A stretch of DNA of 31,375 nt. Origin: DATAXP01 sp036272935. GTDB taxonomy: Bacteria > Planctomycetota > Planctomycetia > Pirellulales > PNKZ01. Under the pieces are notes generated by a model. The model was not told the origin of the DNA and made no database searches. It worked only from the letters and a program-made list of their open reading frames with translations. Every line of letters starts with the position of its first letter. The first letter of the stretch is position 1. Positions 19,119 to 29,123 of the stretch are shown one piece after another. The stretch is from the NCBI GenBank assembly GCA_036272935.1, contig DATAXP010000018.1, forward strand, positions 1 to 31,375, given 5' to 3'. The translations under genes and the position numbers were made by a program.

Positions 19119-19192
19119 GGTGCCACTGGCTGCTTGCAGCCCAGTGATGTCGCGGGTTTCGAAGCACTGTCTGACAAGCAGACAGTGGCACC
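19119..19192. repeat. Compound palindromic element (REP-like) between convergent genes
   Basis: Outer arms GGTGCCACTG (19119-19128) and CAGTGGCACC (19183-19192) are perfect reverse complements. Inside are two hairpins. 19124-19146 pairs CCACTGGCTG-type arms around CTTG with one bulge. 19165-19187 pairs CACTGTCTG and CAGACAGTG around a 5-base loop. It lies between the stops of two convergent genes. It may act as a bidirectional terminator, and its architecture resembles dispersed palindromes seen in planctomycete genomes. Confidence 0.55.
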
Positions 19193-19208
19193 TGAGCACG
19201 TCGACATC

Positions 19209-20492
19209 CTACCGCAGCATCGTCGAGCCGCTGGTGCCCGTCACCGGTACGATGCGCTTGGCCGTGACATGCTGCGCGTGCTGGTCGGGCAGGTAACCCA
19301 GCGTGCCGTTGATGCCGACGTCCATCCCCACGTAGTTGCGCAGGTTCACGCCCGGCGACGGACTCACGTAGCAGCGTACCTCGCCGCTTGAATCGAGCAG
19401 CGCGAACTGCGGCGATCCATCCTTGCCCGCCACCACCTGCGCGAGCTTGCCGACACCGTCGTACCGCGGCTCGTCGGCCCCTGGCCGCGGCATCACGTTG
19501 CGCAGCCGCGAGGCGAGTTGCTGATTCCGTCGATCGGTCTGCGCCGTCACCTCGGCCACGGCCACGTAGCGTTGGCGGATGTCCTCGAACCTCGCGATCT
19601 TCGCGAGCAGCATCCGCGCCTGGCCGCGCTCGACGGCTGTCTCGGCCTTGGCCAGTGCCGCCTCGCCGCGGGACTTCAGATCGCGGAATTCCCACGCCGT
19701 CGCTTCCTGGCTGACCATCGCCGACAGCTCGGTATCGAGCTCGTCGACGTAGGCTTCCATATCGAACGACTCGGGGAGCCGCACTTTCGGGCTATGCACT
19801 CGGCCGAACGCCTCATCCGGAATGACGACTTCGTCCTCGACCGGTTCTTCGCGCCGTGGGTGCCGATGGCGGGGACGCGGCTGCTCGGGCTCGGCAACAT
19901 CCTCGGCTTGCAATTCGGCATCAAGCTCGGCGTCTTCCCGCGCCATGCGCGCCAGCAGCATGTTGTTCCGCGGGCCGCGCGGTCGCGGCGCGGCACTGTG
20001 TAGTTCGCGCTCGACGAACTTGCCCGACACCCAGCGGAATTCGCCCGCAGGCGGCGTGATCTTGTACCACGTCTGCGCCGCCGGCCCGGCATTGAACCGT
20101 TTCGCTTCGAGCACCTCGACTTCTTCGCCGCGGTCGAGCCGCACCTGGATCACGTCGCGGATGTCGCTGAACATGCTGCCGACGCGGGCCACCACCCGAT
20201 CGCCAATCACCACCGCGGTGCCGTTCTCGCCGGGCTTGAGGAACTCGCCTGATATCCAGCTGAAGCAACCCTGCGGTGGACGAATGGCATACCAGCCGCC
20301 GGGATCGTGGCGGTACACCTCCACCACGTCGCCGCGGGCCAGCTTCATCACCGGATAATAATTGTCGCCCGGCCCGCTGCGCACGTTCACGTCGTCGCTG
20401 GCGATGTACGCGCGATAGGGGAACGATTCAGCCGCCGCTAGGTTCGACCAGCAAACTACGATCGAAAGCAGCGCTACGGTACGCGCAAGCAT
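19209..20492 (-). CDS. Exported protein with two bacterial SH3 domains and a coiled-coil region
   Basis: A 427-residue protein. Residues 1-21 form a signal peptide (LARTVALLSIVVCWSNLAAA). Residues about 27-87 are an SH3_3-type domain with the hallmark DDVNVRSGPGDNYYPV and a closing WISGEFLKP. Residues about 92-166 are a second, more divergent SH3 copy ending WVSGKFVERE. A charged His/Arg/Pro/Glu linker follows, then a helical coiled-coil stretch (about 250-340, SRGEAALAKAETAVERGQARML). A beta-rich C-terminus (about 355-425) includes RCYVSPSPGVNLRNYVGMDVG. SH3_3 domains commonly bind cell-wall peptides or other envelope partners; the ligand is unknown here. ATG 20492 has GAGGAG upstream and begins the signal peptide; the open frame further upstream overlaps hicA and is not used. 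Confidence 0.75.
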   Translation of the reverse strand: MLARTVALLSIVVCWSNLAAAESFPYRAYIASDDVNVRSGPGDNYYPVMKLARGDVVEVYRHDPGGWYAIRPPQGCFSWISGEFLKPGENGTAVVIGDRVVARVGSMFSDIRDVIQVRLDRGEEVEVLEAKRFNAGPAAQTWYKITPPAGEFRWVSGKFVERELHSAAPRPRGPRNNMLLARMAREDAELDAELQAEDVAEPEQPRPRHRHPRREEPVEDEVVIPDEAFGRVHSPKVRLPESFDMEAYVDELDTELSAMVSQEATAWEFRDLKSRGEAALAKAETAVERGQARMLLAKIARFEDIRQRYVAVAEVTAQTDRRNQQLASRLRNVMPRPGADEPRYDGVGKLAQVVAGKDGSPQFALLDSSGEVRCYVSPSPGVNLRNYVGMDVGINGTLGYLPDQHAQHVTAKRIVPVTGTSGSTMLR

Positions 20493-20559
20493 CGCAAGCG
20501 TCTCCTCGAATAGCGCCCGAAGGTAGGAATCCACGGAAGGGCGCAAGATAGGCCGCGAG

Positions 20560-20589
20560 CTTGTACTGGAACGAGGCGTGGTTTGACAA
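20560..20589 (-). promoter_or_regulatory. Candidate promoter of the SH3 protein gene
   Basis: On the minus strand TTGTCA (20589-20584) is followed after 18 bases by TACAAG (20565-20560), 68 bases before the ATG. The -35 matches consensus 5/6 and the -10 matches 4/6. It is a prediction by eye only. Confidence 0.3.
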
Positions 20590-20619
20590 GTCCAGTCCGC
20601 GCGAACGATTCCGGGCCAT

Positions 20620-20814
20620 TTACTCGCCGAGCAGCCGTGTGAATTCGGCGGGGCTGAGTTGGATGTCGCGGAGGATACTGCAAAGAGTGCCAATCTTGAG
20701 CGGCGAGTTCCGGTGAACCGGTATGGTGGTGTGCATGCCAGCACGATCGAGGAAATAATGACTGCCGCGCACCCGCAGCAAGCCAAAGCCCCGCTCTTCC
20801 AAGAACCGGACCAT
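20620..20814 (-). CDS. hicA: HicA-type mRNA interferase toxin, 5' end altered by an in-frame TGA
   Basis: The 64 residues from ATG 20814 fit HicA, a double-stranded-RNA-binding-fold toxin that cleaves mRNA: LEERGFGLLRVRGSHYFL carries the catalytic His (H19) in the GSH motif, followed by TTIPVH, PLKIGTLCSILRDI and a short tail. Upstream the same frame reads GTG GTT AAG CTG CCA CGG GTG ACC, then TGA (20823-20821), then AAG AGG ATG. HicA proteins of this group usually begin with a KLPRVTG-K/A-E type segment, so the TGA stands where a sense codon (for example GGA) is expected. The normal start would be GTG 20847, overlapping the hicB stop. Either the gene is a fresh pseudogene or a shortened HicA is made from ATG 20814. 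hicB lies directly upstream. Confidence 0.7.
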   Translation of the reverse strand: MVRFLEERGFGLLRVRGSHYFLDRAGMHTTIPVHRNSPLKIGTLCSILRDIQLSPAEFTRLLGE

Positions 20815-20839
20815 CCTCTTTCAGGTCACCCGTGGCAGC

Positions 20840-21073
20840 TTAACCACGCGACAGCTCGGCTAAGTCCCACTCCAACTCACGCACCGCCGGCGACGTGATG
20901 CGCGACAAGGCATCCTCCAGGCCAAACGCCTCGATGTACCCTCGAAGGGCCTCGCGCAGATCGGCAATCGCCTCCTCTTCCGTCTCGCCTTCGCCATACG
21001 CTGGTATGTCGGGCACGCGCGCGGTGTAACCACCCTGTTCCGCATCGGCGATCAGCTCGACCGTCAACGACAT
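20840..21073 (-). CDS. hicB: HicB-type antitoxin
   Basis: A 77-residue protein with the HicB partial RNase-H-like fold: SLTVELIADAEQGGYTARVP, DIPAYGEGETEEEAIADLREAL, then a helical tail ending ELSRG. It would bind and neutralise HicA, and many HicB proteins also repress their own operon. No separate C-terminal DNA-binding domain is visible, so this is the short form. The ATG at 21073 is preceded by GAAGGAGA; the longer open frame to 21187 has no ribosome site and runs into the leuS leader. Its TAA stop overlaps the expected GTG start of hicA, typical of a translationally coupled hicBA operon. It is divergent from leuS with 131 bases between the starts. Confidence 0.8.
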   Translation of the reverse strand: MSLTVELIADAEQGGYTARVPDIPAYGEGETEEEAIADLREALRGYIEAFGLEDALSRITSPAVRELEWDLAELSRG

Positions 21074-21168
21074 TGTTCTAGTCTCCTTCACCTTAATGGT
21101 ACCATCGCTCTCAAATGCATCCAACGAGCGAGGGCGACTACCGACCTTTCCGACCCCCTTCTTCCTGT

Positions 21169-21174
21169 TAGAAT
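21169..21174 (+). promoter_or_regulatory. Candidate -10 element for leuS
   Basis: TAGAAT matches the sigma-70 -10 consensus at five of six bases and lies 30 bases upstream of the leuS ATG. No convincing -35 is seen at the right distance. Confidence 0.3.
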
Positions 21175-21204
21175 CGCGGTTTTTCAAGGTTCGACGATAT
21201 CCGC

Positions 21205-24293
<3,089 letters not shown>

Positions 24294-24297
<4 letters not shown>

Positions 24298-24629
24298 GCT
24301 CTGGACAAGCAAACGTCCGCGAGTGGGAAGACCGCCGTACCGATGAATCTCGAGCAGTTGAGGCCGCGCTACGACAGCACTTCAGAAACGTTGACGCTTA
24401 TCGGTACAACTCGGCGTCGTTGCGACTGCGGATTGTCGATCCAGCTTTTAAGGGCTTGTCTCACGACGAGCGCGATGCGCGAGTTGAACCGTTCTTGTCG
24501 AAGTTGGACGAACGTACGCAAGCCGACATCATGAATCTTGTCCTGCTGTATCCCGGAGAAGAGGCGGAGTCGTTTCGAGCGCATCTCTTCAATGAAGAGT
24601 TCGAACACCCATCGCGCTCGATGCTGTAA
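24294..24629 (+). CDS. Small BolA-like-fold protein, HEPN partner candidate
   Basis: A 111-residue protein starting at the ATG that overlaps the leuS-HEPN stop (ATGA, 24294-24297), so translation is coupled. Residues 35-70 (AYRYNSASLRLRIVDPAFKGLSHDERDARVEPFLSKL, read in parts) align by eye with the BolA core: a strand, F-x-G-x-S, an arginine helix and V-x-x-x-L. The E-R-D-x-R-V helix replaces the usual Q-R-H-R-L-V. BolA-fold proteins are class II KH-like and bind nucleic acids or Fe-S partners. The tail (QADIMNLVLLYPGEEAESF, FNEEFEHPS) is not BolA-like. My recollection is that similar small proteins accompany HEPN genes in planctomycetes; this was not searched. It may modulate the HEPN domain. 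Its function is unproven. Confidence 0.65.
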
Positions 24630-24901
24630 TGGAACTTGGCATTCTTGGGATGGGTGCGCTGGCACTGCGGGAAACGAAATTGGCCACGAGGCGCTACGGG
24701 ATTGTCGTTGAACAAAACCCGAACAATTGTTCGGCCTACGTTCCCGACTTGCCGGGGTGCGTGGCCACGGCAGGCACCGTCGACGAGGCTGAGCAACTGT
24801 TGCGCGAGGCGATCGTGCTCTACTTGGACGGCTTGCGCGAGGACGGACTACCGATCCCCGAGCCGACGAGCATCGTGGAGTACATCGAAGTCAGCGGCTA
24901 G
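24629..24901 (+). CDS. Orphan HicB-family antitoxin-like protein
   Basis: An open frame of up to 90 residues whose core from about residue 20 is a typical HicB: RRYGIVVEQNPNNCSAYVP, DLPGCVATAGTVDEAEQLL, then REAIVLYLDGLREDGLPIPEP. No hicA follows. The ATG at 24629 overlaps the upstream stop (TAATG), suggesting coupling to the BolA-like gene. The first ~18 residues are unlike HicB, and TTG 24680 (giving (M)ATRRYGIV) would start just where the family normally begins, so the true start is uncertain. Solo HicB-like proteins may act as antitoxins for distant toxins, as regulators, or simply be remnants. Its TAG stop overlaps the stop of the convergent Rrf2 gene within CTAG at 24898-24901. Confidence 0.75.
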   Translation: MELGILGMGALALRETKLATRRYGIVVEQNPNNCSAYVPDLPGCVATAGTVDEAEQLLREAIVLYLDGLREDGLPIPEPTSIVEYIEVSG

Positions 24902-25374
24902 CGCTTCGCGGCACGAACGTCAGCGCGCCGATTTCGCTTTGAACTTTCGCGCGGGAACTCACACAGCGGCACGCTGCTCGTTGGCTCGGCCAGCACCTCG
25001 GCCAGGGTCGTGTCGCCGAAGGCTTTTTCCATCGTCGCCAGGGCGTCGTCGACGCGCTTGTGCAGCGGGCAGAGTCGTTTGCCGTGAGCAGCCAATCCCA
25101 ACGGACAGGTGCGGATGCGCTGGATCGGCTCGACCGCGTTGACCACTTCCAGAATAGTCAACTGTTCGGGATCCTTCATCAGCCGAAAGCCGCCGTTCAC
25201 GCCACGCTGTGCCTGCACCAACTCGCCGCGGTGCAACGCCTGCATGACCTTCGACAGGTACGCGGCCGGCACCTTCGTCGCGTCGGCGATCTGGCCATTG
25301 GTGCAAGCCGTTGACGATCGGCCCGCCAGATATACGACCGCCCGCAGGGCGTATTCGACGGTTTGGGAGAGCAT
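24898..25374 (-). CDS. Rrf2-family transcriptional regulator
   Basis: A 158-residue protein with the Rrf2 winged-helix domain: MLSQTVEYALRAVVYLAG, then TNGQIADATKVPAAYLSKVMQAL as helix-turn-helix and GGFRLMKDPEQLTILEVVNAV as wing and dimer region. Cysteines at 24, 90 and 102 (TCPLG...RLCPLH) are candidates for Fe-S ligands or redox sensing, as in IscR, NsrR and RsrR, though the spacing C-x11-C differs from NsrR. The start is fixed by the conserved MLSQTVEYALR. It is divergent from a haem-binding gene. Two matching palindromes in the shared promoter region, one covering its own -10, suggest autoregulation and control of the neighbour. The sensed signal (NO, oxygen, iron or redox) is not shown. 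Confidence 0.85.
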   Translation of the reverse strand: MLSQTVEYALRAVVYLAGRSSTACTNGQIADATKVPAAYLSKVMQALHRGELVQAQRGVNGGFRLMKDPEQLTILEVVNAVEPIQRIRTCPLGLAAHGKRLCPLHKRVDDALATMEKAFGDTTLAEVLAEPTSSVPLCEFPRESSKRNRRADVRAAKR

Positions 25375-25400
25375 CGCGGCTCGTTCTTTCTGAAAGCCAA

Positions 25401-25424
25401 ATACTGGATGTTGACATCCAGTAT
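25401..25424. promoter_or_regulatory. Perfect palindromic operator 1
   Basis: ATACTGGATG-TTGA-CATCCAGTAT, 10-bp arms with no mismatch. It overlaps the predicted -10 of the Rrf2 gene and contains a consensus TTGACA (25411-25416) reading toward the haem-protein gene. It shares the core TGGAT-N6-ATCCA with operator 2. Confidence 0.65.
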
Positions 25425-25449
25425 ACGCCATGTAATCTCAAGGCGTAAA
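25420..25449 (-). promoter_or_regulatory. Candidate promoter of the Rrf2 gene
   Basis: On the minus strand TTTACG (25449-25444) and TATACT (25425-25420) are separated by 18 bases; they match consensus 4/6 and 5/6. The -10 overlaps the end of operator 1, as expected for an autorepressor. Confidence 0.45.
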
Positions 25450-25473
25450 TAGTGGATAAGGTTATCCATTATT
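25448..25473. promoter_or_regulatory. Palindromic operator 2
   Basis: AATAGTGGATAA-GG-TTATCCATTATT, 12-bp arms with one mismatched pair. It shares the core TGGAT-N6-ATCCA with operator 1 and lies 42 bases before the ATG of the haem-protein gene, where a bound repressor could block its transcription. Confidence 0.6.
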
Positions 25474-25515
25474 GCCCACGCCGTTTTGTATCTCGCCTGT
25501 TTTCGGAACCACGCC

Positions 25516-26079
25516 ATGAAAACGAAGCTCTTTCTCGCAGTCACCCTGTCGATCTTCGCCTATACGGCGACGCAAGGCGGGGCCGACGAACCCAAGCACC
25601 CTTCAACCGAGGCCAAGCCAACCGACGCCAAGCAGCCACCGGTGGACCAGGACACCCTCGAACGTGCTCGCCGCGAGGTGCGGCTGCTCGACGATATTTA
25701 CAAGTCGGCGATCGTGCTGATCACGAAGCACTACGTGGAAGAATCGTCCGATCTACCGGCTGGCGAAGCATTCAAGGTATTGTTCCATTCGATGGACGAA
25801 AAAGGCTGGCATGAGGTGCGGCTGCTCGACGCCAGCGGCGAACCGCTGAACGACGAGAACAAACCGCACGACGAATTCGAGCGCCGCGCGATCAAGGTCA
25901 TGCTGGCCGAGAAGCCGTACTACGAAGAGGTCGACATCCAGAAAGGCGAGTTGTTCCTGCGTGCCTCGACGCCGATTCCGGTCGTGATGGAAAAGTGCAT
26001 CATGTGCCACGAGAACTACCGCGGCAAAAAGATCATCGGCGCGCTGGGCTACACACTGCCGCTGAAGCCGCACGAGTGA
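25516..26079 (+). CDS. Exported DUF3365 (Tll0287-like) c-type haem protein
   Basis: A 187-residue protein with a signal peptide (MKTKLFLAVTLSIFAYTATQ), a Lys/Pro linker (about 24-45) and a DUF3365-type domain: ERARREVRLLDDIYKSAIVLI (49-69), GWHEVRLLDASGEPLND (97-113), LRASTPIPVVMEK and CIMCHENY (161-168). CIMCH is a CxxCH haem-attachment motif, so covalent haem c on the outer side of the membrane is expected. Tll0287-type domains are PAS-like redox or gas sensors, usually found in sensor kinases; here the domain stands alone. ATG 25516 begins the signal peptide. It is divergent from the Rrf2 regulator, whose putative operator lies just upstream. It may be a target, electron carrier or sensor in that circuit. 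Confidence 0.85.
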   Translation: MKTKLFLAVTLSIFAYTATQGGADEPKHPSTEAKPTDAKQPPVDQDTLERARREVRLLDDIYKSAIVLITKHYVEESSDLPAGEAFKVLFHSMDEKGWHEVRLLDASGEPLNDENKPHDEFERRAIKVMLAEKPYYEEVDIQKGELFLRASTPIPVVMEKCIMCHENYRGKKIIGALGYTLPLKPHE

Positions 26080-26097
26080 ACGCCATCAAGCCAGCCG

Positions 26098-27933
26098 TCA
26101 TTTGGCATCTACCGCTTGTGTCGCCTCGCGGCGGTACAGTGGCAGGTGGCGGTAGTACACCTCGAGCGTGCAGACGGCCAGGGCGGTCATGTACACGCGG
26201 CCGCCGCGCATGTCGTCGCCAGAGTGTGGAGTCCAGCTACCGGCCTCGTGGCCGCGGGTTTCTTGCAGCTTGACGAGCGCGGCACGCATGTCGGCGTTCC
26301 AAGCGTCCCAATTCTTGCCGCCGAAATGGTGCATTACCTGGGTGGCGTAGTACCAGTAGTACATGTTCGGCCGGCGCACGTTCACCGGGTGCTTCGTTCG
26401 CAGCCATTCGACTCCGTTGACCAGCGCAGCGTTGCTGTTCGTCCAACCGGCATACTGCCGCGAGAGCAGTCCTTCGGCAGTCATCGTTTCGGTCGCCTCG
26501 CCTTGCGGCATGTACGAGAACAGGCCTCGGCTGCGCTCCGTCTGCACGGAATCGAGAAATACCATGGCTCGGGAGAACGTCTCCTCGGGCACGTTGAGCC
26601 CGGCCATCCGCCCGCTGCGCAGGGCCATTAGTTGCCAGCCTAGGACGCTAGTGTCGCCCGGCTGATTGGGATAATAGCGCCAGCCACCTTTGCGATGTTG
26701 CGCGGCAACGATGTAATCGACCGCGCGCTGAGCCGGGCCGCGCAACAAACTGTCGCGCGAGAGCGCGTAGGCTTCGCACAGCGCCATCGTCGCCTGGCCG
26801 TGAGCGTACATGTTGCCGATGCCATCGCCGCGCAAGTCGCCGTCGGATCCTTGGCGGTCCATCAAGGCCCGCAGCCCTCGAGCAACGGCCCTGGTGTATT
26901 CGCCCTGCCAATGGGTTTGTCCCGCGCCCAGAAAGGGCAACAGCGCTAGCGCGGTGGCTGCGGTGTCGCTGTGTCCGCCGGGATCGGCGCAGTCGCAACT
27001 GGCGGCCTGGGCGAAACGCTCGAGGCTCCAGTGACCACCGGGGTCCTGATGCAATGCGAGCCATTTGAGGCCGCGCGCCACGGCTGCCTCGGTTTCGGTG
27101 GTGCCACCTTCCTTAGCCAAGATCGTCGCACGCAGGTGCGGACTGCGGCCGGCGAGCATGTTGCCGGCGCCCGTGTCGAGGTTCGGCAGCGGCATGCTGC
27201 GACCGAGCGCGGCCAGCATTTCGCCCGACGGCAGCGCCGCGGCCGGCGACGGATCATCGAATAGCGGTCGTTCGGCCAGCGAGGCGAACGCGGCCGTGGC
27301 TTCGCCGGGCTTCAACTCGGGAGCCTCGAACGCGGTGCCGGTGTCGATGCGGTCGAGCAGCCGCGCTTCGCCCGGCTTGTTCAGCTCGCTGACGGTGGCC
27401 GAGAGCAGCAGCCGCAACGGTCGCTGCGGCTGCTGGCAGACCCACAGGCCCAGCATGATGACAAGCAGCATGTGCGCCAGCACGCTGGCGAGCATGCTCG
27501 GCAGCGCGTAGCCCAGCGCCCAAGGATCGCGCTTGATAAGCCCACGGATGGCCGGCTGACGTGCCGATGTATGCGGCGTCGATGCCGGCCATCCGTGGGC
27601 TTGGGGCGGCGCTGGCGCAGCGCGATCGACCGGTTGCGACCATCGTTCGACCGGCGCCGCCGGCTGTTCGCCCCGCGCTTCCAGTAGTCGCAGTGCCTGG
27701 GCGTGCTGCTCGTCGGTCAGTTCGACACTCGTGCCGCAGCGCCAGCAGTCGGCCAGCCGCAGCCACAAGCGGATCGACATCGGCGCGCCGCATTCGGGAC
27801 AGGCGCACGACAGCACCTCGCCATCGAGCCACAACACGCCCGAATGCCTGACCGAACCCGATGCCGCGGGCTGAATGCCCGACACGCCGGGCGCGATCTC
27901 ACGGACCGAAGAATCGCTGTCGGCAGTGGCCAT
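26098..27933 (-). CDS. Zinc-ribbon, single-helix membrane protein with a prenyltransferase/squalene-cyclase-like domain
   Basis: A 611-residue protein. Residues 43-66 form a zinc ribbon (CACPEC...CWRC; Cys45/48 and 63/66). A Pro/Ala linker leads to one membrane helix (about 146-166, SMLASVLAHMLLVIMLGLWVC). After a second linker, about 275-600 form an alpha/alpha barrel of the terpenoid cyclase/prenyltransferase class, with repeats such as GLKWLALHQDPGGHWSLE, VDYIVAAQHRKGGWRYYP, AMVFLDSVQ and GVEWLRTKHP, each with the QxxxGxW-like signature. No DxDD squalene-cyclase motif is seen, so it is probably not a working cyclase. Proteins of this build are frequent in planctomycetes and of unknown role. 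ATG 27933 follows a plausible promoter. Its stop is 18 bases from the convergent haem-protein stop. Confidence 0.75.
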   Translation of the reverse strand: MATADSDSSVREIAPGVSGIQPAASGSVRHSGVLWLDGEVLSCACPECGAPMSIRLWLRLADCWRCGTSVELTDEQHAQALRLLEARGEQPAAPVERWSQPVDRAAPAPPQAHGWPASTPHTSARQPAIRGLIKRDPWALGYALPSMLASVLAHMLLVIMLGLWVCQQPQRPLRLLLSATVSELNKPGEARLLDRIDTGTAFEAPELKPGEATAAFASLAERPLFDDPSPAAALPSGEMLAALGRSMPLPNLDTGAGNMLAGRSPHLRATILAKEGGTTETEAAVARGLKWLALHQDPGGHWSLERFAQAASCDCADPGGHSDTAATALALLPFLGAGQTHWQGEYTRAVARGLRALMDRQGSDGDLRGDGIGNMYAHGQATMALCEAYALSRDSLLRGPAQRAVDYIVAAQHRKGGWRYYPNQPGDTSVLGWQLMALRSGRMAGLNVPEETFSRAMVFLDSVQTERSRGLFSYMPQGEATETMTAEGLLSRQYAGWTNSNAALVNGVEWLRTKHPVNVRRPNMYYWYYATQVMHHFGGKNWDAWNADMRAALVKLQETRGHEAGSWTPHSGDDMRGGRVYMTALAVCTLEVYYRHLPLYRREATQAVDAK

Positions 27934-27964
27934 CGTCGTGCGTTCCGCGGTGCCAATTTAGATG

Positions 27965-27994
27965 ATTGTATCGCCGGCTGGCGAGGGTGGGCAA
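27965..27994 (-). promoter_or_regulatory. Candidate promoter of the zinc-ribbon/cyclase-fold gene
   Basis: On the minus strand TTGCCC (27994-27989), 18 bases, then TACAAT (27970-27965); the -10 matches 5/6 and lies 31 bases before the ATG. Confidence 0.35.
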
Positions 27995-28091
27995 ACTACA
28001 CCCCTGCCAACTGGACAACTCGTAACCTCGAACAGTAGAACGACAAATCCTTCGAGCATTACGGCACGTTTATCTCGCAGCGCAGCACCGC

Positions 28092-29120
28092 ATGAAAATC
28101 GGCACCGTCGGTTACCAGGGATCGGGCAAGACAACGTTGTTTGAATGGCTGACCGGCATGGCGGCCGACCCGGCGGTGGCACATCAAGGGCAAAGTGCCA
28201 TGGCGGCCGTGCCCGACGAGCGCATCGAGCCGCTGTGCGCGATCTACAAGCCGAAGAAGGTGACGCTGGCGTCGCTGGAACTCGTTGACACGCCAGGCCT
28301 CAGCCGCACGCACGAGGGGAACGCGGCCCGGCTGGGGTTACTGCGCGAGGCCGGCGCGCTGGTGCTGGTCGTGGCGGCGTTCGATGGCTCCGATCCGCTG
28401 GCCGAGGTGAACAGCTTCCGTGAAGACACACTGCTGGCCGATCTGGAAATTGTCTCGGGGCGCGTCGAGCGGTTGCGCGACAGCGTAAAGCGTCCCCGGC
28501 CGAATCGCGACCAGGAGCTGGCCGAGCTGGCAGCGCTCGAGCAGGTGCTGGCAGCGCTGGAGGCGGGCACGCCGTTGGCCGCCTCGGCCATGAGCGAGGA
28601 ACAGCTCAAGGCGACGCGCAGCTTCCGGCTGATGTCGGAAAAGCCGATGCTGGTGCTGATCAACGCGGCCGACGACGATGAAGACCTCGACCGCTACGGT
28701 CGCAAGCTGGCCGACGGTACGCCCTGCATCGCCGTGCGCGTGGGTCTCGAGCGCGAGCTGGCCCGCATGACGCCCGAGGACCGCGCGGCATTCGAGGCCG
28801 AGATGGGGCTATCGGGCTCGCGCAAGGACGAAACGCTGCGGACAATTCTCGACGTGTCGGGGCAGATGCTCTATTTCACCGCGGGCGAAAAAGAGGTGCG
28901 CACCTGGATGCTCCGCCAAGGAGGCAGTGCCTTGGAAGCGGCAGCGAACATCCACACCGACCTCGCGCGCGGCTTCATCCGCGCCGAGGTAATGCAGTGC
29001 CCCGACCTGATCCGCCTCGGCAGCGAGCGCGAGATCAAAGCGGCGGCCCTGGTGCGCCAGGAGCCAAAGGATTACGTCATCCGCGACGGCGATATTCTGA
29101 ACATCAAGTTCAGCGTGTGA
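28092..29120 (+). CDS. YchF/OLA1-like GTPase paralogue
   Basis: A 342-residue protein of the Obg/YchF class. The P-loop is GYQGSGKT (7-14), where YchF normally has GxPNVGKS. G3 is DTPGL (66-70). The G4 position reads INAADDD (190-196), not NKxD or the NxxE of YchF. A coiled-coil insert follows G3 (about 105-175). The C-terminal ~85 residues (TAGEKEVRTWMLRQG...KDYVIRDGDILNIKFSV) are the DUF933/TGS-like domain of YchF. YchF proteins bind ribosomes and use ATP as well as GTP, with roles in translation and stress. The altered G1 and G4 suggest a distinct paralogue with its own nucleotide preference. It is divergent from the cyclase-fold gene. Confidence 0.8.
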   Translation: MKIGTVGYQGSGKTTLFEWLTGMAADPAVAHQGQSAMAAVPDERIEPLCAIYKPKKVTLASLELVDTPGLSRTHEGNAARLGLLREAGALVLVVAAFDGSDPLAEVNSFREDTLLADLEIVSGRVERLRDSVKRPRPNRDQELAELAALEQVLAALEAGTPLAASAMSEEQLKATRSFRLMSEKPMLVLINAADDDEDLDRYGRKLADGTPCIAVRVGLERELARMTPEDRAAFEAEMGLSGSRKDETLRTILDVSGQMLYFTAGEKEVRTWMLRQGGSALEAAANIHTDLARGFIRAEVMQCPDLIRLGSEREIKAAALVRQEPKDYVIRDGDILNIKFSV

Positions 29121-29123
29121 GGC

